64,000 bases of DNA from Bacillota bacterium (GTDB lineage: Bacteria; Bacillota; Clostridia; Lachnospirales; Lachnospiraceae): positions 58,221-122,220 of the forward strand of contig JAEZUM010000005.1 of the NCBI GenBank assembly GCA_023421075.1. Direction: 5' to 3'. Shown here piece by piece: positions 52,003 through 61,509 of the stretch (the stretch's first letter is position 1; each line of letters opens with the position of its first letter). The notes under the pieces were generated by a model, which was given only the letters and a program-made list of their open reading frames with translations, had not been told where the DNA came from and made no database searches. The position numbers and the translations under genes were made by a program.

Positions 52003-53259
52003 ATGAATATTAAGCGCCACCAATACGCAATTGATTTCATCCATATCCTGATGCGCTTTATTCCGGCTTATCTTTTTATTGCCATATTATTATATTACTT
52101 TGATTCACTGTCAGCCTTTCATGCCGTTGTATTCCTACCTGCACCTATTATCTCGTATCTGATAAGAAAGCACACTCGTCATGTATGGTCCTTCCTGACA
52201 CTCCATGCTGTAATGCTGACAATATACCTTGCCGTTATATCCGATATCTATTATATCCTTGCAGCCGTGATCTATCTGATCATCTTAACCATTGTAGCCT
52301 ATTATAGAAGGAACAATGAAAATAAACTCGAAAATACCTCTGCTTTATTGTTAATTCCCGTTGTAATGTTGTATATCGCCTGCTACTTTACCGGCATGGC
52401 TATGTTGCAGCAGATCTGTTTTATTCTTTCCGTTGTCTATGTACTATTGTATATGTTGAATAAGTATCTTCTGAACCTGGAACGGTTCGCTTTCAATCAT
52501 GAAGGAATGACCAACATACCCTTTCATCAAATCACAAATTCGAATAACGTTATGATTGGATTCCTAAGCGGTTTATTCCTCGTTGTGATGATCGTCTTTG
52601 CACAGGTTCCACTGGACCGCCTCATCATTAGTCTGGGTAAGCAGTTCATTCGCTTATTGCGTTATCTCATCTCTTTGATTCAGTTTAAAGAGCCGGAAGA
52701 AATTCCCGAACCGGAAGAAGAGGATGTGATGATTGAGGACTATCCCCTCCAGGAACCTTCACGATTAATGGAGATTATATCGGAGATTCTTCAGTGGGTC
52801 GCAGTAATTTTGATGATACTATTCGTAGTTACTGTAGTCCTATATACCTTGTACCAAATATATCAGTATTTCTATCTAAAGAGCGAGGAAACCATAAAGG
52901 ATAAGATCGAATTTCTATCCCCCTTTGTTCAAAGGGAACGTATGAAGAGAGAGCATAAGAAAAGGCTGGGAGGACTCTTTGGCCGATCCAATAATGCGCT
53001 GATTAGAAGGTATTTTACAAGGGCAGTTGCTGCCAATCTAACGCCGGATGAGGTACCGGATAAAAGCCTGACCCCCTCTCAGTTATCAGGCTATATCCTA
53101 AAAGAAGAGGATATCGATGATCTCCAAAACAGAAAGAACTTGATTACAGGGTATTACGAGAAAGCAAGGTACAGCGACGAGCCTTGCACAAGGGAGGAAG
53201 TCCGCTTTCTAAAGAAGCTGCTTCGAGAGAAAAGTGCGCCCGACAGACGCACACATTAA
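52003..53259 (+). CDS. Membrane protein of the MoxR-DUF58 set, DUF4129-like C-terminus
   Basis: The 418-residue protein has about seven membrane helices in the first 200 residues, an acidic loop (PEEIPEPEEEDVMIEDY), another helix (about 270-295) and a cytosolic C-terminal domain (LTPSQLSGYILKEEDIDDLQ, then GYYEKARYSDEPCTREEVRF) that looks like the DUF4129 tail found on transglutaminase-like proteins in these operons. No transglutaminase catalytic residues are visible. I start at 52003 with AAGGGAAG upstream; the in-frame ATG at 51955 lies inside the DUF58 gene. Confidence 0.78.
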   Translation: MNIKRHQYAIDFIHILMRFIPAYLFIAILLYYFDSLSAFHAVVFLPAPIISYLIRKHTRHVWSFLTLHAVMLTIYLAVISDIYYILAAVIYLIILTIVAYYRRNNENKLENTSALLLIPVVMLYIACYFTGMAMLQQICFILSVVYVLLYMLNKYLLNLERFAFNHEGMTNIPFHQITNSNNVMIGFLSGLFLVVMIVFAQVPLDRLIISLGKQFIRLLRYLISLIQFKEPEEIPEPEEEDVMIEDYPLQEPSRLMEIISEILQWVAVILMILFVVTVVLYTLYQIYQYFYLKSEETIKDKIEFLSPFVQRERMKREHKKRLGGLFGRSNNALIRRYFTRAVAANLTPDEVPDKSLTPSQLSGYILKEEDIDDLQNRKNLITGYYEKARYSDEPCTREEVRFLKKLLREKSAPDRRTH

Positions 53260-53262
53260 AGA

Positions 53263-53323
53263 AGGAAAGCCGATTTGATACGATCCCCTTACATAAACAC
53301 GGGAAATATCAATTGGCTTTCCT
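53263..53323. terminator. Bidirectional hairpin terminator
   Basis: AGGAAAGCC (53263-53271) pairs with GGCTTTCCT (53315-53323), with inner TTGATA/TATCAA and CCC/GGG pairs. It separates the MoxR operon from the convergent chemoreceptor gene. Confidence 0.7.
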
Positions 53324-53356
53324 ACATTGTTATTTTATATCTCTATGTTACTAAGA

Positions 53357-55297
53357 TTATAGTGTTATCGAAGTGATTTTTCGATAGTCTTCATGCATCG
53401 GAAGTCCGGTTGCAGATGCCAGTAAATTCTTCTTATCCTCCTGCAGCTCGAATCTGGATACTGAGGATTTTAATAGGGCTGCCTGACTGGATAGCTCAAG
53501 ACTTGCTGCAGCACTCTGCTCGGCTGTAGCGGAATTGGTCTGCGTTGTACCAACCACCTGACTAATTCCCTCCTTAACCTGTGATATCGCACTAGCCTGT
53601 TGAGAAGTCATATTCGAGATATTCTCAATGGTTGATGCAACCTGTGATATCTTATCTGCAATCATAGTCAATGCATCATCGGTCTCGCGGGCTATCATTG
53701 TTCCTCGGGCAGTTTTACGGATTGTTCCTTCAATCAGCTCCGTTGTCTCCTTCGCAGCCTCTGAACTTCTTCCGGCAAGATTACGAACCTCCTCGGCTAC
53801 TACCGCGAAGCCTTTGCCGTGAACACCTGCTCTGGCTGCTTCAACTGCTGCATTGAGGGCCAAAATATTCGTCTGGAATGCAATGTCATCGATTACCTTA
53901 ATAATCTTAGAGATATTATTAGAAGCTTCATTAATATCATTCATCGCCTCCGTCATCTCTTCCATCTTAGCAGCACCCTGCATTGCACTATCATTCGCGC
54001 TGGTTACCAGAGTATTTGCTCTGTGTGAACTGTCCGCATTTCCTTTTGATTGGGAGGCTATCTCCTCAATTGATGCATTAATCTGTTGCATAACGCTTGC
54101 TTGCTCTGTCGTTGCCTGTGCTAAGCTCTGACTTCCTGCTGCGATCTGATTGGCTGCAGCTTCTACCTGAATGGCTGCATGACTAACCTCTGTAAATATC
54201 TGATTATTGGTTTCGATGAGTCTCTTTTGCTCATTTACTGACTTTTGCTGATCCTCCACCATCTTATTGAAGGTTCTCGCTAATATTCCCAGCTCGTCCT
54301 TCGCTTTAATATCGCTTCGGACTTCAAGATTGCCTGCACCGACTAATTCCATACTGCCAACCAAAGATTTTATATTCTTAATGATCGGACTGGAGATAAA
54401 GTAACCAATGCTAAGTGCTACTAGCAAGGTGATCAAGCCCATGATCAGAGCATTTATTAAGATACTCGTTGTCTTCGACTGAATCTCGTCGTATTGGAAG
54501 ATACCAAGTAGTTTCCAACCGGTATTTTCGATTGTGGTAAAGTAAGCACAGCGCGTCTCTTTCTTTAGGACATAATCCTTGTTCCCCTCCGGAGAAGCAT
54601 AGATTGCCTTCATCAAATCCTCATTCGGTACCGGTTTCGCTACCAATTCCGGATCCGGATGCGCAATGGCGATGCCTACACTATCATATAGCGCCATATA
54701 GCCTTCTTCACCAATGCTGGAGGAAGAGATAAAATCGGTCATGGTTCCCAGTGAAATATCGATTGCGAGAACTCCGACAAAGACATTGCTTTGGTCATAG
54801 ATCGGCATTGAAACAGATACCACCATCTGATTTGTACTGGCATCGGCATAGGGATCACTCCACACCAGCTTGTTTGATTTCAATGCATTCTGATACCAAG
54901 GGCGAGAGGTCGGGTCGTAATCCGCAGGAAGCTCTTGCTCCGGATATAACAACATTTTTTTATCATCCAAACCGATGTAAGCATTCATAATATCCGTATG
55001 ACCCTTCAGATGATTTTTGAAAGCCTCTTCGTATTCAGCTGCTGTCCTATTCTTAATATTTCTTACGTTTGAATTCTGCGATAAAATGATAAGACTTTCT
55101 TCCTGCAGTCTCATAAAAGTATTAATATGCTCCTTCATATTATCAACGGAGTTTAGAGCGGCACTTCGAATAGATTTCTCCAACAATCGGCTGGAGGATT
55201 GGTAGTTCGTGAGTCCTAACAACATGGTGGGCAGAATTACAATAATTAAAAGCATGACAATAATCTTTTGTGTAATAGAGAAATATTTCTTTTTCAT
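53357..55297 (-). CDS. Transmembrane chemoreceptor with dCache sensor
   Basis: The 646-residue methyl-accepting protein has helix 1 (about 9-30), an extracellular dCache_1-like domain (about 35-270, with MNAYIGLDDKKMLLYPEQEL, RPWYQNALKSNKLVWSDPYA and GYMALYDSVGIAIAHP), helix 2, HAMP and the signalling domain with tip NILALNAAVEAARAGVHGKG then FAVVAEEVRNLAGRS. dCache domains of this form bind amino acids or similar small ligands; the RPWY segment is typical. I start at 55297 (MKKKYFS) because GGAAGG precedes it; an in-frame ATG at 55330 would add 11 residues. Confidence 0.92.
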   Translation of the reverse strand: MKKKYFSITQKIIVMLLIIVILPTMLLGLTNYQSSSRLLEKSIRSAALNSVDNMKEHINTFMRLQEESLIILSQNSNVRNIKNRTAAEYEEAFKNHLKGHTDIMNAYIGLDDKKMLLYPEQELPADYDPTSRPWYQNALKSNKLVWSDPYADASTNQMVVSVSMPIYDQSNVFVGVLAIDISLGTMTDFISSSSIGEEGYMALYDSVGIAIAHPDPELVAKPVPNEDLMKAIYASPEGNKDYVLKKETRCAYFTTIENTGWKLLGIFQYDEIQSKTTSILINALIMGLITLLVALSIGYFISSPIIKNIKSLVGSMELVGAGNLEVRSDIKAKDELGILARTFNKMVEDQQKSVNEQKRLIETNNQIFTEVSHAAIQVEAAANQIAAGSQSLAQATTEQASVMQQINASIEEIASQSKGNADSSHRANTLVTSANDSAMQGAAKMEEMTEAMNDINEASNNISKIIKVIDDIAFQTNILALNAAVEAARAGVHGKGFAVVAEEVRNLAGRSSEAAKETTELIEGTIRKTARGTMIARETDDALTMIADKISQVASTIENISNMTSQQASAISQVKEGISQVVGTTQTNSATAEQSAAASLELSSQAALLKSSVSRFELQEDKKNLLASATGLPMHEDYRKITSITL

Positions 55298-55627
55298 AAG
55301 ACACCTTCCTTCGTTTAGTAACTTCTGCATTTTTATTGATAAATAGCTTTATTACTCTATATATCACATTCTACTATATTTCGACATAAACATAAATAGT
55401 TAATTTAAATATTTTAAGCATTAAAATAATTGTTTAGTAACTAACCTTATATTTCCTAGCAAAAATAGTAATTTTCCATATTTTGTATCGACATAATGTA
55501 TATAAAACATCAATATTTTTTTACCTTTTTCACGTTGTTCTTTATAATGCAAAATGTTACAATTATATGCATAAAGTCACAATTTATCGGTGACTGGAGT
55601 GAGATTCACTATGGGGAGGGTTTACGA
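55298..55627. other. Divergent intergenic region between two chemoreceptor genes
   Basis: The region is very AT-rich. GTTTAGTAACT occurs twice in like sequence (near 55312 on one strand and near 55432), perhaps a shared regulatory site. I see no gene or clear promoter; flagellar/chemotaxis sigma-D boxes are not evident by eye. Confidence 0.35.
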
Positions 55628-57781
55628 ATGAATGCATTAAAAAAGCTAAAGAAATTCTTGTTTGACCAGAAAAACACACAAGCACTTATTCTTCGATTAC
55701 CGGCAATTGTACTTGGATTATTGTTCCTCATTTCCATTGTTGGGCTAATCAGTCCCACCGTTTTTCGTTTTGCTGTTCCTGTTGTTCTTGTAATCTCGAT
55801 CATCCTTACAGCGATTTTATTGGTATTACTCCTTCAATTTATTAAAGGAATACGATTGATTGATAAAACCGCAGTCACCTTATCGCAGGGTAATCTGAAT
55901 ATCAGTGATATCATTTCCGAGAAAACGAAAGGTCTTGAGATTCTTGCTGCTGCCTTCAACGATATGAAGCGTAATCTACTCAGTTACATCGAATCAACCA
56001 AGAGCAACGTTATCATTTTATCGGATGCAGTAGATAAGGTTACCAAGAGCATTGATAATACCTATAAAGGAAATGAGCAGATCGCAACCAATATTACGAT
56101 CGTTGCGGAGAAATCCGGTGAGCAGTTAAAGATTGCAAAGGATACTTTGGAGGGTATTGAGAAGGTTCGACTTGGTGCAAGTCGAATAACAACTACACTG
56201 GGCAATATTGAAGATTTTGTAGAAAACACCGTAAAATTAACTTCTGATGGAGCTGGACATCTCGATAAGTACACGGATCAGATGCAGGTGATTTCTACCA
56301 ATCTGGATGAAACCTCAAGCTTTATCAAGACATTAAATTCAAATCTTTCCGAGATTACTGAGTTTGGTAATCTGATCATGGGAATCACGGAGCAGCTCAA
56401 TCTTCTTTCCCTCAATTCACGAGTAGAAGCAGCCAGAGCCGGCGAAGCAGGTAAGGGCTTTGCAGTTGTTGCTATGGAGATGAACAAGCTCTCTGATGCA
56501 ACCAAAGACAGTGTCAAACAGATAAACAGTCTGCTGACGAATATCCTAAAGAGCAATACAAAGGTAAGCGAAAGTATTGCAAATGTAACCAACAGCTTTA
56601 GTATGAGCAAAGAAATCTTTAATTCCATGAAGGATTCCTTCTATACCATTAATAACAATGCCAACATATTAAACTCAGACATCAAGAAGGTATATGAAGA
56701 GTCTATCATGATCAATGACAGCACAAAGACAATCAGTGAACAAGGTACCATCCTTCATGATGCCTCCAATGAAATATCAAATATTACTCAGGATGTTGCT
56801 GCAGTCACACAGGAAGAATTGGCTGAGAACGAAGAAATCAACGAGCAGGCTATATCGCTAAAGAAGATGCTCTCCAGTATTGAGAACCTTCTTAAGAGAT
56901 ACAAGACCTCCGTTCTTCCGACGGAACAGGTAAGCCCTAAGAGGCTTAAGTTTGTCATGTTGAGTCCCTTAAATGATCCCTTCTGGCTATCCGTGAAGCA
57001 AGGTGCCCTTTATGCACAGACCGAACTAAAGGATAAGAATGTTGCTGTAGAGTTTGTAGGTTTTGAAAAAATTGATAACAGCTTCCTTGAGACATTGAAT
57101 AAATCAATCGAGGATGGCTGTGACGGATTAATTCTCCCCGGCTTTGTTAAAGGCATCGAGGAATGCGCCGCTCGGGCTGCAGCCAAAAAGATACCGATCA
57201 TGACCTTTAACTGTGACTTCACCGATACCTCTAAGCGCCTATCGTATTTTGGACCCAACATTCAGGCAGAAGGTATTCTGGCCGCAGAAATTCTTGCCAA
57301 GAGCATTGATGGCGAGGGTAAGATCGTTATATTCAGAGGCAGCACGACATCGTCCGTTAATGCAACAAGGCGTGATGCAGCAGTCGCTAAGCTGGCAAAA
57401 TATTCGGATATTAAGATTGCCTCCGAGATAGATGATATTGAGGATGCTTCCCAGGTTTATAAAAAGCTTAAGGAATATCTATACTATTCACCGGATATCA
57501 AGGGAATCCTGGTAATCGGTGAAGGGGCTCGTGGTGCTGCCCGTGTGATTGAAGAGATGAACCTCATCGGAAAGATCCACCTATTCTGCTTCAATTATAG
57601 TGCAGATATGGCAGCTTTGATTCGCAAGGGCATCGTACATATGGTTTTCAGACAGGATGGTTTCGGCCAAGGCCACGATCCGATTATCTACCTCTATAAT
57701 TATCTGGTTGCGAGTGTTGCACCTGAGAGCACCACTTATACCCGTACCGAGGTTGTTGATCAGTATAGCGTCAGCGATTAA
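55628..57781 (+). CDS. Chemoreceptor fused to a C-terminal periplasmic-binding-protein-like domain
   Basis: The 717-residue protein has two adjacent N-terminal membrane helices (about 20-42 and 47-72) with almost no extracellular loop, a HAMP-like segment, and a chemoreceptor signalling coiled coil with tip LLSLNSRVEAARAGEAGKG. From about residue 440 follows a Peripla_BP_4-type sugar-binding fold (KFVMLSPLNDPFWLSVKQGA, then DGLILPGFVKG, IVIFRGSTTSSVNATRRDAA, GILVIGEGARGAARV). This binding domain lies after the signalling domain and so should be in the cytoplasm. I start at 55628, seven bases after GGGGAGGG; in-frame starts upstream lack ribosome sites. It probably senses an internal sugar-like ligand; that is inferred. 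Confidence 0.88.
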   Translation: MNALKKLKKFLFDQKNTQALILRLPAIVLGLLFLISIVGLISPTVFRFAVPVVLVISIILTAILLVLLLQFIKGIRLIDKTAVTLSQGNLNISDIISEKTKGLEILAAAFNDMKRNLLSYIESTKSNVIILSDAVDKVTKSIDNTYKGNEQIATNITIVAEKSGEQLKIAKDTLEGIEKVRLGASRITTTLGNIEDFVENTVKLTSDGAGHLDKYTDQMQVISTNLDETSSFIKTLNSNLSEITEFGNLIMGITEQLNLLSLNSRVEAARAGEAGKGFAVVAMEMNKLSDATKDSVKQINSLLTNILKSNTKVSESIANVTNSFSMSKEIFNSMKDSFYTINNNANILNSDIKKVYEESIMINDSTKTISEQGTILHDASNEISNITQDVAAVTQEELAENEEINEQAISLKKMLSSIENLLKRYKTSVLPTEQVSPKRLKFVMLSPLNDPFWLSVKQGALYAQTELKDKNVAVEFVGFEKIDNSFLETLNKSIEDGCDGLILPGFVKGIEECAARAAAKKIPIMTFNCDFTDTSKRLSYFGPNIQAEGILAAEILAKSIDGEGKIVIFRGSTTSSVNATRRDAAVAKLAKYSDIKIASEIDDIEDASQVYKKLKEYLYYSPDIKGILVIGEGARGAARVIEEMNLIGKIHLFCFNYSADMAALIRKGIVHMVFRQDGFGQGHDPIIYLYNYLVASVAPESTTYTRTEVVDQYSVSD

Positions 57782-57832
57782 CGCTTCGTGTCGGGATCGA
57801 GAATTATGGTATCATAGATAAGTTTACGTCAA

Positions 57833-57864
57833 AAAGCTCACAGTGGAATTCCATTGTGAGCTTT
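57833..57864. terminator. Palindromic bidirectional terminator
   Basis: AAAGCTCACA (57833-57842) pairs with TGTGAGCTTT (57855-57864), and the inner TGGAATTCCA continues the dyad. It lies between two convergent genes and is followed by A/T-rich sequence on both sides. Confidence 0.75.
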
Positions 57865-57869
57865 ACCAT

Positions 57870-60431
57870 TTATTTATTCTGACTCAGTAATTTAATAATT
57901 GCCATCTCCGGGATCGGCTTACAGAAGAGATAACCTTGAATCTTATCACAATCATGTATCGCCAGATAATCAAGCTGGCACTGTTGTTCGACCCCTTCCG
58001 CGATTACATCCATCCCCATATTCTTGCCGAGGGATATGATATGTCCGACCAAATCATCCTGGCTGTCATCGGTTATATAATCAATAAAGGATTTATCCAC
58101 TTTCATTGTAGTAATCGGAAGCTGTTTCAGATAGCTCAGGGAGGAGTAACCCTTTCCAAAGTCATCCAGTGCAATCCTGATATTAATATCTCTTAATCTC
58201 TTCAGTCTCGCAATGATACGATCAAAAGACTCCATCAATATCGTTTCGGTTATCTCCAGTTCAAGTTGCTCCGGTCTGATCTGATATGTTCTTAAAGCCC
58301 CTTCCACAATATCGAGAAAGTCTGCTTGTAATAGCTGTAGGATTGATATATTAACAGATATTGTAAATCCATGACATCCATCATCTTCCAGCTTCTTCAG
58401 GAACTCACATGCTCTATGTAATACCCAGGTACCAAGCGGAATAATGAAATGTGTATCCTCAGCTACCTTTATGAACTTCAGAGGTGATACTGCTCCAAGC
58501 ACCGGACTGTTCCAACGAAGTAAGGCCTCAAAGCCGGTTATCTTGTTCAATCCGATATCAAGCTGTGGTTGATAATGAAGCTCGAATTCCTTTTCATCCA
58601 AGGCATTCTGAAGATGCTTTTCGATCATAATTCGTTCTGTAAATACCTCATTCATCCCCTGATCATATACGATATAACTCTTTCTTCCCGCTTCCTTTGC
58701 CTTGTACATTGCGATATCGGCATGCTTTAATAACTGCTCCAGCTCCTGCCCATGATCCGGGCAAATTGCGATACCGATACTCAAGCTGATATGCAGATTA
58801 CTTCCAAGGCTATCGAAATCTTTTCTAAAATTCGCCAGCAGATAGGATGCATATTCTTCCGCTTGCTCTCTCTCCTGTATGGGATCTAAGATAATTATGA
58901 ATTCATCCCCACTCAAACGGTATAAAGAACAATGCTCCTGCAACAAAGTGGTCAACCTCTCGGCGACTTTGACGATCAGCTTATCACCGAAGGCATGTCC
59001 TAAAGTATCATTGACATATTTAAAATTATCGATATCGATAAATAATAAGGCTGATTTTTTACCCTCAGTGGAGGATAAGTTCGACTTCTCATACAGAGAT
59101 AGCTTATTCATTAAACCGGTTAAGGAATCGTAATAAGCAAGATTAACCAGTTTTTCTTCGCTTTGCTTTATCTTTTCATTAATCACGATTATTTCATCAT
59201 ATTGCTGCTTTATCTCTTCATCCGAAGCATACAATTCTTCGTATATCTGCGTCAATTCATCATTGCTTTCCTGAAGCTTACACTTCATTTTATGTATTTT
59301 ACGCAGGTAATATAATAAGATACTTACAAAAGCGATTAAGACCGCAAAAGCAGCCAATACACTGAGTACTAGTACTCGATACGTCTCATAGAAGGAGAAG
59401 GGCTTATTAATAATTTCACTATCCTTCGGCAGAATATCAAGTGGAATGTCAAAGCGTAACAACTGATGATAATCAAAAACCGTACGTGTCGACAAAGGCA
59501 CCTCTACCGGTATCTGATTCACATCTTCTCCTTCCAGAATCCGAATTGCCAGTAATGCAGCTCGTTCTCCCTGTATTCTGCCACTTAATAAAGTTCCACC
59601 GACAATTCCATGATCCATTCCGAAATCATACAGATGATAAACTGGTACGCTGCTATTCTCACAGATTTTCATTGTTACATAGGTATTATCATACAGTCTG
59701 TCATTAATATCACGAAAATAAGTACCAATTAAAATAATGCTCTGATCATCCAATTCTCCAGCTCTCTGAACTGCTTCCTCAAATGGCAGATTACTCCACG
59801 GAATAACCTTCAGATCCGGATCAAACTCGCTGACGGTATTGATTACAATATTACTAGTTGATACTCCACTCTCCGTATTATCATTCATAAGGTAGATATT
59901 TTTCAGAGAAGGGTTAATCTTTTTTGCCGTCTCAAGGGTCTTCGTCGGATTGATCACCTCAATGACACCGGTAACCCTGTCATAGCCTTTCGTCAACCTT
60001 TGCTTACCCTCCATATTAACCCCGGAGAATACCACCGGGGCATCAGAAAACAGCTTACTTCTATTATTGAGCGCAAATTCCAACGCTGCATCATCCGTTG
60101 TTATAATCATATCGATTTGCTCATTATGGTATTTATAGTAATAGTAATCAATCAGGTAATCTATATTCTCATTTGAATTGTAATTCTTCCAATCCATATA
60201 CTCGACACGAAAGGAAAAGTTATGTCCCATTTTCTGTAGGGTGTCAATAATCCCCTCCGTCTGTTCCTTCGTCCAACTAAATCCCTGATGATAAGAATTC
60301 AGAACCAATACCGTCGGTGTTTCTATTTTCTCATGAGCATAAGTTTTATTCACATTCAACATACCAATAAGGAATATAACAAAACCTAAGACCATAGCAT
60401 ATTTAATTATTTTTCTATATCCTCTTATCAT
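57870..60431 (-). CDS. GGDEF-EAL protein with extracellular ABC-substrate-binding-like sensor
   Basis: The 853-residue protein has a signal/anchor (about 1-33), an extracellular domain like the ABC_sub_bind family (about 38-340, VLVLNSYHQGFSWTKEQTEG and ILIGTYFRDIN), a membrane helix (about 380-402), a coiled coil (about 405-460), GGDEF and EAL. The cyclase motif reads SGDEF (RLSGDEF) in place of GGDEF, so activity is uncertain. The EAL part keeps FEALLRW, NIS, ELEITET, DDFGKGYSSLSYL, KVDKSF and AEGVEQ and looks active. I start at 60431 with GGGGT upstream; an in-frame ATG at 60491 would add 20 residues. It probably lowers c-di-GMP in response to an outside ligand. Confidence 0.92.
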   Translation of the reverse strand: MIRGYRKIIKYAMVLGFVIFLIGMLNVNKTYAHEKIETPTVLVLNSYHQGFSWTKEQTEGIIDTLQKMGHNFSFRVEYMDWKNYNSNENIDYLIDYYYYKYHNEQIDMIITTDDAALEFALNNRSKLFSDAPVVFSGVNMEGKQRLTKGYDRVTGVIEVINPTKTLETAKKINPSLKNIYLMNDNTESGVSTSNIVINTVSEFDPDLKVIPWSNLPFEEAVQRAGELDDQSIILIGTYFRDINDRLYDNTYVTMKICENSSVPVYHLYDFGMDHGIVGGTLLSGRIQGERAALLAIRILEGEDVNQIPVEVPLSTRTVFDYHQLLRFDIPLDILPKDSEIINKPFSFYETYRVLVLSVLAAFAVLIAFVSILLYYLRKIHKMKCKLQESNDELTQIYEELYASDEEIKQQYDEIIVINEKIKQSEEKLVNLAYYDSLTGLMNKLSLYEKSNLSSTEGKKSALLFIDIDNFKYVNDTLGHAFGDKLIVKVAERLTTLLQEHCSLYRLSGDEFIIILDPIQEREQAEEYASYLLANFRKDFDSLGSNLHISLSIGIAICPDHGQELEQLLKHADIAMYKAKEAGRKSYIVYDQGMNEVFTERIMIEKHLQNALDEKEFELHYQPQLDIGLNKITGFEALLRWNSPVLGAVSPLKFIKVAEDTHFIIPLGTWVLHRACEFLKKLEDDGCHGFTISVNISILQLLQADFLDIVEGALRTYQIRPEQLELEITETILMESFDRIIARLKRLRDINIRIALDDFGKGYSSLSYLKQLPITTMKVDKSFIDYITDDSQDDLVGHIISLGKNMGMDVIAEGVEQQCQLDYLAIHDCDKIQGYLFCKPIPEMAIIKLLSQNK

Positions 60432-60688
60432 TACAACCCCCGTACTTTTTATCGTGTATTCTGCAAGTGAAACTATGATTATAAAAACCATATTGCATGA
60501 ATCACGTTCATCTTAAGTTGTATCTTGGATCTGACCATTTTTTACAAATATATCGAAATTATTACATCTTTCTTATTTCTATTATATACTACCGCCCAAC
60601 ACCTGCCAAGAAGTAATTTATGTTACCTTTTTTTTACACTATCAGAATTTGCTTCCATTTTTTATCTCTATTTGGATATTAATGTAAA

Positions 60689-60721
60689 TTATCCACACTC
60701 CATTGTTGACAATGTGGATAA
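60689..60721. promoter_or_regulatory. Two head-to-head consensus DnaA boxes
   Basis: TTATCCACA (60689-60697) and TGTGGATAA (60713-60721) are both perfect consensus DnaA boxes in inverted orientation, 15 bases apart. TTGACA (60706-60711) lies between them and could be the -35 of the next gene, so DnaA may control it. The remaining part of the gap 60432-60899 is AT-rich with no gene visible. Confidence 0.5.
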
Positions 60722-60899
60722 ATGGCAATATTTGTTAAGTATCCTATTTGACTCAAAACCACATATTATCAGATAAACCGATATTATACAGCACAAAAAC
60801 ACACCATTATACATATGATGATACTGGAATAACGTATAACAAAAAGAGATTTCATTCTTTTTCCTTGTCATATATTAGAATAACCAGGAGGTCATTTCG

Positions 60900-61406
60900 A
60901 TGTTTCAATATCAGGCGTCTGAAAAATATACCAATTGCTTTGAAAGTAAATTTTGCGGCAATGTCCAAATTCCAAGCTTACCGTTAAAAGGACCTAAATC
61001 CTTTGACCAGATACTTCATTTCATCCAGAAAGCAATCGAAGACGAAGCAAATGCAGCTGATTTTTACCGTCATCTATTAAAAGATGCTCCAAATAAGCTC
61101 CATTGCCAATTTATTGAGCATGCTTATGAGGATGAACTGGAGCATCTGCAGATCTTCACGAAACTATATAATTATTATACCGATTGTGAACCAAAATATT
61201 GTGTTAAAACCACCTGCTATCCTTGCTATAAGGAAGGACTTATGATGGCGTTAATCGGAGAATTGAATGCGGTTGAATTCTATCGCAATGTTCAATTATC
61301 TACAATGGACCAGGTTATTATCGATACCTTCTTCCTGGCAATGGTTGATGAACAGGAGCATGCCACCATGTTTAGCACACTATACAACAGTATTCCCTGT
61401 AAATAA
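60900..61406 (+). CDS. Ferritin-like (rubrerythrin-type) diiron domain protein
   Basis: The 168-residue protein has a four-helix ferritin-like fold: helices with E-x6-Y (IEDEANAADFYRHL), EDELEHLQIFTKLY, IGELNAVEFYRNV and DEQEHATMFSTLY. The two E-x-x-H motifs and their partner glutamates form a likely diiron site. Five cysteines in the middle and near the end (CEPKYCVKTTCYPC) lack the C-x2-C spacing of a rubredoxin domain. Peroxide defence or a spore-coat role are both possible; unsure. CAGGAGG precedes the ATG. Two DnaA boxes lie about 180 bases upstream. Confidence 0.8.
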   Translation: MFQYQASEKYTNCFESKFCGNVQIPSLPLKGPKSFDQILHFIQKAIEDEANAADFYRHLLKDAPNKLHCQFIEHAYEDELEHLQIFTKLYNYYTDCEPKYCVKTTCYPCYKEGLMMALIGELNAVEFYRNVQLSTMDQVIIDTFFLAMVDEQEHATMFSTLYNSIPCK

Positions 61407-61416
61407 CAGACTCAAA

Positions 61417-61479
61417 ACGAAGGGACCGCTGCAAAAAGTCTGGATAATTGACCTACTTTTTGCAACGATCCCTTCGTTA
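61417..61479. terminator. Long bidirectional hairpin terminator
   Basis: AACGAAGGGA (61417-61426) pairs with TCCCTTCGTT (61470-61479), and TGCAAAAAGT (61431-61440) with ACTTTTTGCA (61456-61465). It separates the ferritin-like gene from the convergent hydrolase gene. Confidence 0.75.
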
Positions 61480-61509
61480 CGAATCACTTACTGTCTTCAT
61501 CCCGATCGT

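Noticed and set aside
60689..60721. Replication origin
   Set aside because: Only two DnaA boxes are present and dnaA, dnaN, gyrase or other origin-linked genes are absent.
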